DNA of 64,000 nt. Origin: Microbacterium aurugineum. GTDB taxonomy: Bacteria; Actinomycetota; Actinomycetes; Actinomycetales; Microbacteriaceae. The notes under the pieces are model-generated. The model saw nothing but the letters and a program-made list of their open reading frames with translations. It did no database searches and was not told where the DNA came from. Below, in pieces: positions 29,438 through 38,018 of the stretch; position 1 is the stretch's first letter; every line of letters begins with the position of its first letter. The stretch is taken from NCBI RefSeq assembly GCF_023101205.1, contig NZ_CP078078.1, positions 2,675,411 through 2,739,410 on the forward strand, written 5' to 3'. A program made the translations under genes and the position numbers.

Positions 29438-30949
29438 TCAGCCGGCGCTGTTCATCCTCTGCTTCACGGCGAAGCGCCCCAGGAGTGCTTCCCTCGCCAT
29501 CTGCGCACCGAGCCTACTGGCAGCGGCGACCTCGATGGTGGGCAGCGGAAGGGGACTCCGCGTCGGAAGACCGACGTTGACGACGACCGCTCCGGGATCA
29601 CGGACAGCCGCCCGCTCGACGAGAGAGCGCTGCGCGGCATCCGTGTCGGGTCTGTCGATCAGCAGCACCGTCGTACCGGGCGCCGCCGTGACCTCGTCGA
29701 GCACACGGTCCTGCTCCGGCAGGTCGGCGGACGCGACGTCCAGGCGCACACGGAGTCCGTCTGCGGCGAGGGCATTCGCCACGTACGATCCCGCACTGTC
29801 GACGGCGAGGGTCGACCGGCGGCGCGCGTCGATGACCGCGAGGGCCGTGGCTGCCTCGGGGGCATCGCCGGAGATCGTCACCGTCCGACGCACGATCTCC
29901 GCGGCGTCGTAGTCGTCCGGGTCGTCGTGCCCGAGCTCTGCGGCGGCGCGCAGCTTGGTGGCGAGTGCGGCGACGCGAGCGGCCGCCTCCTCCACGCGCG
30001 CACGGGAGAGCGAGCCGTCGCGCAACGCGGCGACGATCCCGTCCCTGGCCGCGTGGAAGTCCCGTTCGTCCTGATCCACAAGCGCGGCGTCACCCGGGTT
30101 GGTCGGGTTGCCGATGCAGAGGAGGTCGGCGCCGGCAGCGAGGGCGAGCGCCGCTCCCCCGCCGAGTCCGACCGTCTCGCGGATGGCGGCCATGTCCAGC
30201 GCATCCGTGATGATGACGCCGTCATAGCCCCAGTCGCGCAGCTTTCCGAGCACGCGGGGGTTGAGCGTCGCGGGCTGCTCGCCCCACGCCGGGACCACGA
30301 TGTGGGCGGTCATCACGGCATCGACGCCGGCATCGACCGCCGCGCGGAACGGCTCCAGGTGCACCCGTTCGAACTCCTCGACGTCGAGAGTGATCTCGGG
30401 AAGGGAGTGGTGCGAGTCGAGGTGGGTGTCGCCGTGGCCGGGGAAGTGCTTCACGCACGCGGCGACCGCGGAGTCCTGGATGCCGTCGATCGTCGCGACC
30501 ACGTGACGGGAGACGAGCGCCTCGTCGTCACCGAAGGCCCGCACGCCGATCACCGGGTTGCGAGGGTCGGTGTTGACGTCGGCGACTGGACCGAGCACGA
30601 CGTTCGCGCCGACCGCACGCACCCGCCGGGCGAGTTCCGCGCCGGTCCGCTCCGAGGCGACCAGATCGTCGAGGAGCCCGAGCTGAGCGGCTCCGGGCAC
30701 GGTGGAGCCGGTGGCGGATTCGAGGCGCGTGACGCTGCCGCCCTCTTCGTCGATGCCGATCAGGGCGTTCGGGTTCGCGTCGAGGATCTCTGCGCTCAAG
30801 GCCGGGAGTCCTTCGCCGACGTTCTGGCCGAAGTACACCACGCCGGCGAGGCCGTCGCGCAGTTCCTGGCGCAACCACTCGGGTGCTTCGGTGCCGAAGA
30901 ATCCCGGCCACAGCACACCGTTCGCGAGGCGCTCGAGCTCGTCGGTCAT
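29438..30949 (-). CDS. GH3 beta-N-acetylhexosaminidase (NagZ-like)
   Basis: The 503-residue glycoside hydrolase family 3 protein has the NagZ signature KHFPGHGDTHLDSH (about residues 161-174), whose His/Asp pair acts as acid/base. The ITDALD segment (about 238-243) holds the nucleophile Asp. A second C-terminal domain is present, as in the two-domain actinobacterial enzymes rather than the 340-residue E. coli form. No signal peptide is seen, so it works in the cytosol on imported GlcNAc-containing sugars. The ATG overlaps the permease stop (ATGA). Confidence 0.87.
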   Translation of the reverse strand: MTDELERLANGVLWPGFFGTEAPEWLRQELRDGLAGVVYFGQNVGEGLPALSAEILDANPNALIGIDEEGGSVTRLESATGSTVPGAAQLGLLDDLVASERTGAELARRVRAVGANVVLGPVADVNTDPRNPVIGVRAFGDDEALVSRHVVATIDGIQDSAVAACVKHFPGHGDTHLDSHHSLPEITLDVEEFERVHLEPFRAAVDAGVDAVMTAHIVVPAWGEQPATLNPRVLGKLRDWGYDGVIITDALDMAAIRETVGLGGGAALALAAGADLLCIGNPTNPGDAALVDQDERDFHAARDGIVAALRDGSLSRARVEEAAARVAALATKLRAAAELGHDDPDDYDAAEIVRRTVTISGDAPEAATALAVIDARRRSTLAVDSAGSYVANALAADGLRVRLDVASADLPEQDRVLDEVTAAPGTTVLLIDRPDTDAAQRSLVERAAVRDPGAVVVNVGLPTRSPLPLPTIEVAAASRLGAQMAREALLGRFAVKQRMNSAG

Positions 30950-31779
30950 CCCTTCACCGCTCCTGCGACCATGCCCGAGGCGAGCTTGCGCTGCACGAGG
31001 ACGAAGAAGATCATGACCGGGACCGTGATGATGGTCGAGGCCGCCATGATGCTGCCCCAGTCGTTGGAGTAGAGGCCGAAGAACGACTTCAGACCGATCG
31101 AGACCGTGTACTGGTCGGTCTGCGCGCCGAGGATCGTCATCGCGAAGATGAACTCGTTCCACGCGGTGATGAAGCTGAAGATGCTCGTCGCGACCAGACC
31201 GGGCATGACCAGGGGCAGCAGCACCGAACGGAACATCCGCCACCAGCTCGCGCCGTCGATGTACGCGGCCTCTTCGAGCTCGACGGGGACGGCCGCCACG
31301 AAGCCGCGCAGCATCCAGATGCCGAACGCGAGGGACAGCGCGACGTACACGACCATGAGTCCGAGGATGCTGTTGAGCAGACCGAGGCTCTTGACCTGGA
31401 GGAAGAGCGGGATGACGAGCGCCTCGAGCGGCACCATCTGCACGATGAGGATCATCATCAGGATCATGGTGCGGAACTTGAACTTGAAGCGCGCGACCGC
31501 GACCGCGGCGAGCAGACACACGAGCGCACTGACGAGCACAGTGACGAGCGCGACGATCGCCGAGTTGCGGAGGTAGGTGCCGAAGCCCCCCTCGGTCAAG
31601 ACGAAGGCGAAGTTGTCCCACGTGAATTCCTGGGGGACCAACGACTGCCCACCGCTGGAGGCCTTGGCGTCGAAGGCGCTCGAGACCATCCAGTAGACGG
31701 GGAACAGGGTGAAGATCAGGACCGCGGCGACCGCGATGCCGGTGCCGATGCGGGAGCGGAGCCTCGGACGCGGGTTCAC
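30946..31779 (-). CDS. Carbohydrate ABC transporter permease (MalG type)
   Basis: This 277-residue permease has six helices and the EAA loop 'LEEAAYIDGASWWRMF'. I chose GTG 31779: it overlaps the upstream stop (GTGA) and has AAGGAGGA in front. It pairs with the MalF-type permease directly upstream and overlaps the GH3 gene by 4 nt. The operon has no ATPase gene, so a shared one is inferred. Confidence 0.92.
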   Translation of the reverse strand: MNPRPRLRSRIGTGIAVAAVLIFTLFPVYWMVSSAFDAKASSGGQSLVPQEFTWDNFAFVLTEGGFGTYLRNSAIVALVTVLVSALVCLLAAVAVARFKFKFRTMILMMILIVQMVPLEALVIPLFLQVKSLGLLNSILGLMVVYVALSLAFGIWMLRGFVAAVPVELEEAAYIDGASWWRMFRSVLLPLVMPGLVATSIFSFITAWNEFIFAMTILGAQTDQYTVSIGLKSFFGLYSNDWGSIMAASTIITVPVMIFFVLVQRKLASGMVAGAVKG

Positions 31780-32750
31780 AGCTCGTCCTCCTTCATGAGG
31801 GAGCGGATGTAGACGATCGTGATGCCGATGAGCACGAGGGTGAGCAGCACGGCGAGAGCGGCACCGAATCCGTAGCGGTTCTGTCCGAAGGACTCGACGT
31901 AGGACCAGACACCGAGGTTCAGCACCTGACGGTTGCCACCCCCGCCGCCGGGCATCAGGTACACCTGTGCGAAGACCTTGAAGTCCCAGATGGTCGAGAG
32001 GATGATCACGACCGAGAACACGGGCCTGAGCGTCGGGAAGATGATCTTCCAGAAGCGGCGCCAGGCGCCCGCACCGTCGAGCGCTGCGGCTTCGAGCATC
32101 TCCTTCGAGACGCCGAGGAGGCCGGCCAGCACGGTGATCGCCACGAACGGGAAGCCGTGGTGGACCACGTTGAGGAGCACGATGGCGTAGAACGACCACT
32201 GGTTGGTGAACCAGTTGACCGGATCGCTCATGAGACCGAGGTCCATGAGGACCTGGTTGAAGATGCCGCGGTCGGCATCGAAGATGAAGGTCCAGACGTA
32301 CGTGCCGGTCACGGCGGGCATCGCCCACGCGACCATGATGCAGCTGGAGACGATGACCCGCCAGGTCGTGCCGAGGCGCGCGAGGAGCAGGGCCACGAGC
32401 GTGCCGACGGCCACGGTGACGAACACCGCGACAGCGGCGAACCCGACCGTGTTGGGCAGCACCACCGTCCAGAGAGTCGGGTTGGTGAGCGCCTCGACAT
32501 AGTTGTCGAAGCCGATCCAGTTGTTCTCCCCGGTGTTGATCTCACGCAGGCCGTAGTCCTGCAGCGAGTAGATGAACACCTGGACGAGCGGCCAGAGCAT
32601 GAGCACCGCGAGGATGGCCAGCCCGGGCGCGAGAAGGAGCCAGGGGCGGGCCGCGACGATCGAGAGACCGCGTCGCTTCCGGCCGCCGGCCACGGAGGCG
32701 GAGGTGGACTCCGCCTTCGTGGCCGGCAGTGGCGCTTGCACCATCGACAT
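31776..32750 (-). CDS. Carbohydrate ABC transporter permease (MalF type)
   Basis: This 324-residue permease has a cytosolic N-terminus (1-35), six helices and the EAA loop 'LEAAALDGAGAWRRFW'. The ATG at 32750 has no strong ribosome-binding site; a second in-frame ATG two codons on is an alternative. It begins 15 bp after the stop of the binding-protein gene. Confidence 0.92.
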   Translation of the reverse strand: MSMVQAPLPATKAESTSASVAGGRKRRGLSIVAARPWLLLAPGLAILAVLMLWPLVQVFIYSLQDYGLREINTGENNWIGFDNYVEALTNPTLWTVVLPNTVGFAAVAVFVTVAVGTLVALLLARLGTTWRVIVSSCIMVAWAMPAVTGTYVWTFIFDADRGIFNQVLMDLGLMSDPVNWFTNQWSFYAIVLLNVVHHGFPFVAITVLAGLLGVSKEMLEAAALDGAGAWRRFWKIIFPTLRPVFSVVIILSTIWDFKVFAQVYLMPGGGGGNRQVLNLGVWSYVESFGQNRYGFGAALAVLLTLVLIGITIVYIRSLMKEDEL

Positions 32751-32765
32751 GGAAGGGATGCTTCC

Positions 32766-34052
32766 TTACTGGTTGAGCAGTGCGGTCATCTCGGCGGCGG
32801 CGTCCTTCGTCGCGGTGGCGACGTCCTTCTGCCCGCTGAGGATGGCCTGGATCATGGAGTTGGTCGTCTTCTTCGCCTGCACGGCGCCGAAGTTCGGGGT
32901 GACCGGCACGGATGCGCCGCCGTCGACCATCTGCTCGGCGAACGGTGCGACGAGCGGGTCGGTCGAGGCGAGGGCCTCCTCCATCGCGGACTGCACGCCC
33001 GGGAAGTAGCCGGTCTCGTTCGACCACTGCTCGGCGAACTCACCGGTGGTGACGAGCTTCACGAACTCCCACGCCAGGTCGGCGTTCTTGGTCGTGTTGA
33101 AGATCGAGAGGTGCGATCCGCCCAGCACGGACGGGGCGATGCCGCCGTCTTCGCCGGGGATGACCGCGGCGCCGATCTTGCCTTCGAGCTCGGGGTTCGC
33201 CTCGATGAGCGAGTTCGGCGTCCAGGAGCCGGAGAGCATCATGGCGACGTTGCCCTGGGTGAACGCGTCGCGGAGGTCGGTCTCCTTCCAGGTGGTGGCA
33301 CCTGCGGAGGAGAAGCCGTGCTCGGTCGCCAGGCCCGTGTAGAACTCGATGCCCGCCTGCGACTCGGGGCTGTCGAGCTCGCTCGTCCAGGTGTCGCCGT
33401 CCTTCGTGGCGATCTCGCCGCCGGCACCCCAGACCCAGGGGTAGACCTGGAACTCGGCGTCACCCGGAACCGGGAACGGCAGCATGTCGGGCTTGGCCGC
33501 CTTGATCGCGTCACCCGCGGCGACGATGTCGTCCCACGTCTTCGGAGCGTCGAGACCGAGTTCCTCGAACACGTCGGCGCGGTAGACGAGCGAGCGGACG
33601 CCGGCGTACCAGGGCATGCCGTAGAGCTCACCGTCGTAGGTGCCGGCGACCTCGAGGCCCTCGACCAGGTCGCCGCGCAGGTCCTTCTCACCGTCGACGT
33701 ACTCGTCGATCGGGAGGAGTGCTCCGGCGTCGGCGAACTCGGCGGTCCAGGTGGTGCCGGTCTCGGCGATGTCGGGGGTCGTGCCACCGGCGATGGAGGT
33801 CACGAAGCGATCGTGAGCGTCGGCCCACTGGATCTCCTCGATCTTGACCGTCGCACCGGTCTCCTTCTCGAAGGCTGCCGAGACGTCGTCGTAGAAGGCG
33901 GTCGCGTCGGGGTTGGTGCCCTTCATGATCCAGACGGTGAGCTCCTTGCCCTCACCGTCGGCCGAACCGGTGTCGCTGCCGCCGGCGCAGCCGGCGAGGG
34001 CGAGCGTGGCCACGGCGCCGAGCGCCACGGCCGAGAGAATGCGCTTGTGCAT
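32766..34052 (-). CDS. Extracellular sugar-binding lipoprotein
   Basis: The 428-residue protein starts with signal peptide MHKRILSAVALGAVATLA and lipobox ALAGC (Cys22), followed by a family-1 solute-binding fold beginning 'KELTVWIMKG'. ATG 34052 has GAGGAG upstream; longer frames are not preceded by one. It is the first gene of a five-gene operon with permeases, a NagZ-like enzyme and an RpiR regulator, so N-acetylglucosamine-containing oligosaccharides are plausible substrates. Confidence 0.9.
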   Translation of the reverse strand: MHKRILSAVALGAVATLALAGCAGGSDTGSADGEGKELTVWIMKGTNPDATAFYDDVSAAFEKETGATVKIEEIQWADAHDRFVTSIAGGTTPDIAETGTTWTAEFADAGALLPIDEYVDGEKDLRGDLVEGLEVAGTYDGELYGMPWYAGVRSLVYRADVFEELGLDAPKTWDDIVAAGDAIKAAKPDMLPFPVPGDAEFQVYPWVWGAGGEIATKDGDTWTSELDSPESQAGIEFYTGLATEHGFSSAGATTWKETDLRDAFTQGNVAMMLSGSWTPNSLIEANPELEGKIGAAVIPGEDGGIAPSVLGGSHLSIFNTTKNADLAWEFVKLVTTGEFAEQWSNETGYFPGVQSAMEEALASTDPLVAPFAEQMVDGGASVPVTPNFGAVQAKKTTNSMIQAILSGQKDVATATKDAAAEMTALLNQ

Positions 34053-34114
34053 TGCGGGGATCTCCTCTTTGAAAGTCCTGGAAAGCATCGGGTACTCACC
34101 GGGGGTTAGGAAAA

Positions 34115-34143
34115 AGTATCCACGACTAACTAATTCCCTGCAA
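34115..34143 (-). promoter_or_regulatory. Promoter of the GH3/RpiR sugar operon
   Basis: On the minus strand -35 TTGCAG (34138-34143) and -10 GATACT (34115-34120) are 17 bp apart, about 63 nt before the binding-protein ATG. GTTAG (34105-34109) and CTAAC (34126-34130) form a possible dyad around the -10 box, which could bind the RpiR protein. Confidence 0.6.
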
Positions 34144-34189
34144 GTTGCTCCCACAATCGTCATATGGCCGTAACATCAGCTTCCCCCGG

Positions 34190-34195
34190 TAGGCT
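34190..34195 (+). promoter_or_regulatory. Leaderless -10 box for the LCP gene
   Basis: TAGGCT, 6 nt before the ATG at 34202. Confidence 0.5.
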
Positions 34196-34201
34196 CCCCG
34201 G

Positions 34202-35458
34202 ATGGTTCGCCGCACTCCCGACAAGGACCGTTCGACGGTCGCCCGCCACGCGACGCTCCCCTCTCCCGGGCCCGCCAGAGGTTTCCTGAAGATCGCCGGA
34301 ATCACGCTGGGCGTCGTGCTCGTCTCCGCGATCGCCGTCGCCGCTTTCGTCGTGACCGACTACTTCAACCGATTCAACGACGGTGCCGTCACGCTGGAGG
34401 GTGCGCCGGAGGTCGAGCCGCCCTCGATCAGTGCCTACCCCGGCGAGTTCAGCATGCTCATCATCGGGACCGACGAGTGCGGTGCGGTGTCGACGGGCCT
34501 GCTGGGTGAGCGCTGCTCCGAGGCTGACGGCGGGATCCTCAACGACGTGAACCTGCTCGTGCACGTGTCGGCGGAACCCCGCAAGGTCACGGCGATCTCG
34601 CTCCCTCGTGATCTGATGCTCGAGACGCCGGAGTGCACCCTGCCCGACGGATCCGTCGCCTCGGCCACGAGCAAGACGCAGATCAACTCGATCTTCCAGC
34701 GAGCAGGACTGTCCTGCGTGGCGAAGACGGTGACCGAGCTCACGGGCATGGAGATCCCCTTCGCCGCGAAGATCGACTTCGACGGCGTGATGGAGGTGAC
34801 CGATGCGATCGGCGGCGTCGAGGTGTGCATCGGCGGCGACGGCATCCGAGACAGCCACACCGCTCTCGACTGGGCGCCAGGCCCCCGCACCGTCTCCGGC
34901 TACGAAGCCCTCCAGTTCATCCGCACGCGGCACGGCGTCGGCGACGAGAGCGACATGGCGAGGGTGTCGAACCAGCAGCAGTACATGTCGCGCCTGGTGA
35001 AGAAGATCATGAGCGACGAGGTCCTCACCGACCCCGGCAAGGTGCTCGGACTCGCCAACACCGTCGTCGACAACATCGACCCGAGCGACCAGCTGGCCAA
35101 CCCGGTGCGTCTGGCCCAGCTCGCCCTCTCCATCAAGGACGTGCCGTTCTCCGAGTTCGTCTTCGTGCAGTACCCCGTGTTCGAGGACCCGGACGATTCC
35201 GACCGCGTCATCCCCAACCGCGAGGCTGCCGCGACGATCTGGGATGCGCTGAAGGCCGGCCAGTCGGTGCAGCTGACGGGCAAGGCCAGCAACAACGGCG
35301 GCGTCGAGCTCGTCGACCCCGCGCCGGGAACCGATCCGGAGGCACCGGCGACCGAGGTGCCTCCCACCGGGACACCCTCGCCGCGTGCCACGCTCGACCC
35401 GGCCATCTCCGGCCAGACGGTCGAGCAGGAGACGTGCGCCAACGGCAAGCTGCGCTGA
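34202..35458 (+). CDS. LytR-CpsA-Psr (LCP) family protein
   Basis: The 418-residue protein has a short basic cytosolic N-terminus, one transmembrane helix (about 30-52) and an extracellular LCP domain (about 85-260). Recognisable blocks include 'AISLPRDLML', 'KTQINSIFQRAG' and 'GYEALQFIRTRHGVGDESDMARVSNQQQ' (conserved Arg residues of the pyrophosphate pocket). LCP enzymes transfer lipid-linked glycopolymers such as teichoic acid or arabinogalactan-like chains onto peptidoglycan. The C-tail after 345 is Pro/Thr-rich. Confidence 0.92.
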   Translation: MVRRTPDKDRSTVARHATLPSPGPARGFLKIAGITLGVVLVSAIAVAAFVVTDYFNRFNDGAVTLEGAPEVEPPSISAYPGEFSMLIIGTDECGAVSTGLLGERCSEADGGILNDVNLLVHVSAEPRKVTAISLPRDLMLETPECTLPDGSVASATSKTQINSIFQRAGLSCVAKTVTELTGMEIPFAAKIDFDGVMEVTDAIGGVEVCIGGDGIRDSHTALDWAPGPRTVSGYEALQFIRTRHGVGDESDMARVSNQQQYMSRLVKKIMSDEVLTDPGKVLGLANTVVDNIDPSDQLANPVRLAQLALSIKDVPFSEFVFVQYPVFEDPDDSDRVIPNREAAATIWDALKAGQSVQLTGKASNNGGVELVDPAPGTDPEAPATEVPPTGTPSPRATLDPAISGQTVEQETCANGKLR

Positions 35459-35474
35459 GCCCCTCCCCGGAGCG

Positions 35475-35480
35475 TAGGCT
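35475..35480 (+). promoter_or_regulatory. Leaderless -10 box for the spermidine-synthase-like gene
   Basis: TAGGCT, 7 nt before the ATG at 35488; the same hexamer as for the LCP gene. Confidence 0.5.
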
Positions 35481-35487
35481 CGTGCCC

Positions 35488-36348
35488 ATGGGCCGGACGA
35501 GATCGCGCGACACCGAGCACCCGCAGGCCCGACTCGATCATGGCGGCATCGCCGGTGTCATGCCGTCGGAGTTCACCACGGGCTTCGAGCTGATCGTCGA
35601 CGGCACCCCGCAGTCGCACGTCGACCTCGACGACCCGACGCACCTGCACTTCGAGTACATCGTGCGCATGGGGGCGGTGATCGACCAGCTCGCCGCAGGC
35701 CCGCTGACCGCCGTGCACCTCGGCGCCGGCGCGATGACGATCCCCCGCTACATCGAAGCGACGCGCCCCGGCTCCCGCCAGCAGGTCATCGAGCTGGAGG
35801 CTCCGCTGGCACAGCTGGTCCGGGAGCACCTCCCGCTGCCGAAGGGCGCCTCCATCCGGATCAGGATCGGCGACGCGCGGGCGGGCGTCACGAAGCTCCC
35901 GAACGCACTGCGGACGAACTGCGACCTCGTCGTCTCCGACGTCTACTCGGGAGCACAGACGCCCGCACACCTCACCAGCGTCGAGTTCTACCGCGAGCTC
36001 GCGGAGCTGCTGGCTCCCGGCGGCGTGCTCCTCGTCAACGTCGCCGACGGTCCCGGCCTCGCCTTCGCCCGGCGCCAGACGGCGACGATCGCGGAGGTCC
36101 TCCCGGAGGTCGCCGTGCTCGCCGACACCCAGGTGCTCAAGGGCAGACGATTCGGGAACCTCGTGATCGCGGCGTCCGCCGCTCCCCTGCCGACGGAATG
36201 GCTGCCGCGGATTCTCGCCGCCGGCCCCCACCCCGCGAAGATCGCCCAAGGCGCCGAGGTCGAGACGTTTACCCAGGGCGCCCGCATCGTCACGGATGCG
36301 GATGCCGTCGCCTCACCGCGTCCCGACGCCTCGCTGTTCCTGCGCTGA
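35488..36348 (+). CDS. Spermidine synthase-like methyltransferase-fold protein
   Basis: The 286-residue protein has the AdoMet-binding-type motif 'AVHLGAGAMTIPRY' (about 80-93), an acidic loop 'VIELE', 'RIRIGDARAG' and 'DLVVSDVYSG'. This is the aminopropyltransferase/methyltransferase fold of spermidine synthases. Many short actinobacterial relatives lack the polyamine-site residues and probably do not make spermidine; I cannot show which applies. It is 29 bp past the LCP gene but appears to have its own promoter. Confidence 0.8.
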   Translation: MGRTRSRDTEHPQARLDHGGIAGVMPSEFTTGFELIVDGTPQSHVDLDDPTHLHFEYIVRMGAVIDQLAAGPLTAVHLGAGAMTIPRYIEATRPGSRQQVIELEAPLAQLVREHLPLPKGASIRIRIGDARAGVTKLPNALRTNCDLVVSDVYSGAQTPAHLTSVEFYRELAELLAPGGVLLVNVADGPGLAFARRQTATIAEVLPEVAVLADTQVLKGRRFGNLVIAASAAPLPTEWLPRILAAGPHPAKIAQGAEVETFTQGARIVTDADAVASPRPDASLFLR

Positions 36349-36459
36349 GCCGGCCTATCCGGCACAGCGACGACGCCGGATGCGGCGACCAGGGCGCGCC
36401 GCCGGGACGACCCCGCGACCGGAAGGCAGACTGGACGGGGACGCTGCGGAAGGAGAGCA

Positions 36460-36987
36460 ATGAGTTTCATCCGGGGATACGACCAGGAGACCCTCCGCGA
36501 GGTGGTCGATCTCGACGAGTGCGCGACCCGTCTCGCGGAGATCGAGGGGCAGCGGAGCCTGCCCGCACTGCTGGAGCGGGTCTGGCTGTTGAAAGTGCTC
36601 GACCGCCTGGATGAGGCGCTCGCGCTGGCCGACGAGACCGTCCGCCAGGCGCGCATGGCCGGCACCCGCAAGGACGTGCTCCGCGCTCGCGTGCTGCACG
36701 CGACGATCCTGCAGTATCGGGGAGCGCATGCTGCTGCCGAACAGGAGCTGGCGACCTGCGCGACCGAGGCCGAGGGACAACGGTGGCTGTCGATCGCGGC
36801 CTTCGCGTATCAGCACCACGGCAAGAACGCCTACGACGCCGGGGACTTCGAGACCGCCCGGGAGAGCTTCAAGCAGTCGCTGTTCCTGCGTCGCGAGTCC
36901 GGTGCACAGGACAGCGAACTGGAGACCGCGCTGCTCGCGATCGAAGCGGCCGAGCGGCATCGTCCCTCGCAGCTCATCGCGGGCTGA
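36460..36987 (+). CDS. TPR-like protein (unknown function)
   Basis: The 175-residue protein is predicted helical with two or three degenerate tetratricopeptide repeats, e.g. 'LDEALALADETVRQARMAG' and 'DAGDFETARESFKQSLFLRR' (last about 125-145). Such repeats mediate protein contacts. AAGGAGAG lies just before the ATG, so this gene, unlike its neighbours, is translated from a leadered mRNA. No partner is evident. Confidence 0.75.
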   Translation: MSFIRGYDQETLREVVDLDECATRLAEIEGQRSLPALLERVWLLKVLDRLDEALALADETVRQARMAGTRKDVLRARVLHATILQYRGAHAAAEQELATCATEAEGQRWLSIAAFAYQHHGKNAYDAGDFETARESFKQSLFLRRESGAQDSELETALLAIEAAERHRPSQLIAG

Positions 36988-37021
36988 GTCCTCCCGCGAC
37001 CGCGATGTCGGTCGCATGGCT

Positions 37022-37027
37022 TACCCT
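37022..37027 (+). promoter_or_regulatory. Leaderless -10 box for the SprT-like gene
   Basis: TACCCT, 6 nt before the ATG at 37034. Confidence 0.42.
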
Positions 37028-37033
37028 GATCGC

Positions 37034-37522
37034 ATGGCGGAACTCGACCGTGTGCGTGTCTGGGGCGAAGCACTGATCACGCTGCATCTCGATGACAGCT
37101 GGTCCTTCGGCTTCGACAATGCCAAGCGCCGTGCCGGGCAGTGCGACTACACGAAACAGCGCATCACGGTCTCGCGCTATCTGGCCGCGCGGTTCGATGA
37201 CGACGAGATCCACCAGGTGCTGCTGCACGAGGTCGCGCACGCCCTCGCCGGTCACGCGGCGGCGCACGGACCGGCGTGGAAGCGCGTCGCGCGCGACCTC
37301 GGATACGTCGGCGGCACGACGCACCACGGAGAGACCGCCGTCGAGCTCGCCCCCTGGGTGGGAAGCTGTCCCGCGGGTCACGTGACGTACCGCCACCGCC
37401 GACCGACCCGCCCCACTTCATGCGCGCGTTGTTCGCGCACCTACGACGCCCGACACCTGTTCGCCTGGACGCGGCGCGAGATCTCGTCCGACGTGCGTCT
37501 CGCCGCGCAGATGCCGCGCTGA
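37034..37522 (+). CDS. SprT-like zinc metallopeptidase-domain protein
   Basis: The 162-residue protein has the metalloprotease motif HEVAH (65-69), with another His at 74 and 78, and a C-terminal zinc ribbon (Cys112 and C130-x2-C133). Eukaryotic relatives (Spartan) cut DNA-protein crosslinks; bacterial SprT-like proteins are little studied. I chose the ATG at 37034 because a candidate -10 box lies directly before it. It converges with the DUF3054 gene, 7 bp away. Confidence 0.85.
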   Translation: MAELDRVRVWGEALITLHLDDSWSFGFDNAKRRAGQCDYTKQRITVSRYLAARFDDDEIHQVLLHEVAHALAGHAAAHGPAWKRVARDLGYVGGTTHHGETAVELAPWVGSCPAGHVTYRHRRPTRPTSCARCSRTYDARHLFAWTRREISSDVRLAAQMPR

Positions 37523-37529
37523 CCGCGAC

Positions 37530-37952
37530 TCAGGTGACCGAGTCGCCTGGGTCACCCTGCTCGGTCGAGTCCGCGAGGTCGTGGTGAGGGGCGGCGCCAC
37601 GTCGGCGGCGAAGCAACGCCGCGATCCCGCGCCAGCCGACGAGGAACGCGCCGAGGACCAGCGTCGCGACGATGATGAACGGCACCTCGGCGGTGTCACC
37701 ACTGAGCACGCGGATGAGCATTCCGCCTGCGACCGTCACGATCCACACGACCACGCCCCACAGGACGGACCACGGGCGGCGCGGCCTGCCCGGGAGCAGA
37801 GCGGCGAGGAGATGCCCGAGGAGCACCGCGATCAGGAAGGGCCAGGCGGTGAGCAGGAACCCGGCGGGGTTCTCATCATGCGAGGCCCGGCCGATCACAG
37901 CGAAGACCAGCACGAGCACGATGTCGACGATGACGGCAGGGAGGTACCTCAT
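37530..37952 (-). CDS. DUF3054 family membrane protein
   Basis: This 140-residue protein has four transmembrane helices and the family's 'FAVIGRASHDE' near the first loop, plus 'WPFLIAVLLGHLLA'. The function of DUF3054 is unknown; it is widespread in actinobacteria and archaea. The C-tail is Arg-rich and cytosolic. It starts with ATG 6 nt after TAGGGT. Confidence 0.88.
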   Translation of the reverse strand: MRYLPAVIVDIVLVLVFAVIGRASHDENPAGFLLTAWPFLIAVLLGHLLAALLPGRPRRPWSVLWGVVVWIVTVAGGMLIRVLSGDTAEVPFIIVATLVLGAFLVGWRGIAALLRRRRGAAPHHDLADSTEQGDPGDSVT

Positions 37953-37958
37953 GCCACG

Positions 37959-37964
37959 ACCCTA
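37959..37964 (-). promoter_or_regulatory. Leaderless -10 box for the DUF3054 gene
   Basis: TAGGGT on the minus strand, 6 nt before the ATG at 37952. Confidence 0.45.
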
Positions 37965-38018
37965 CGTGCCCTGAGCCCAACCGGAGCCTCCCTCGCCGCA
38001 CGAGTCCTCGCCGGGGAA

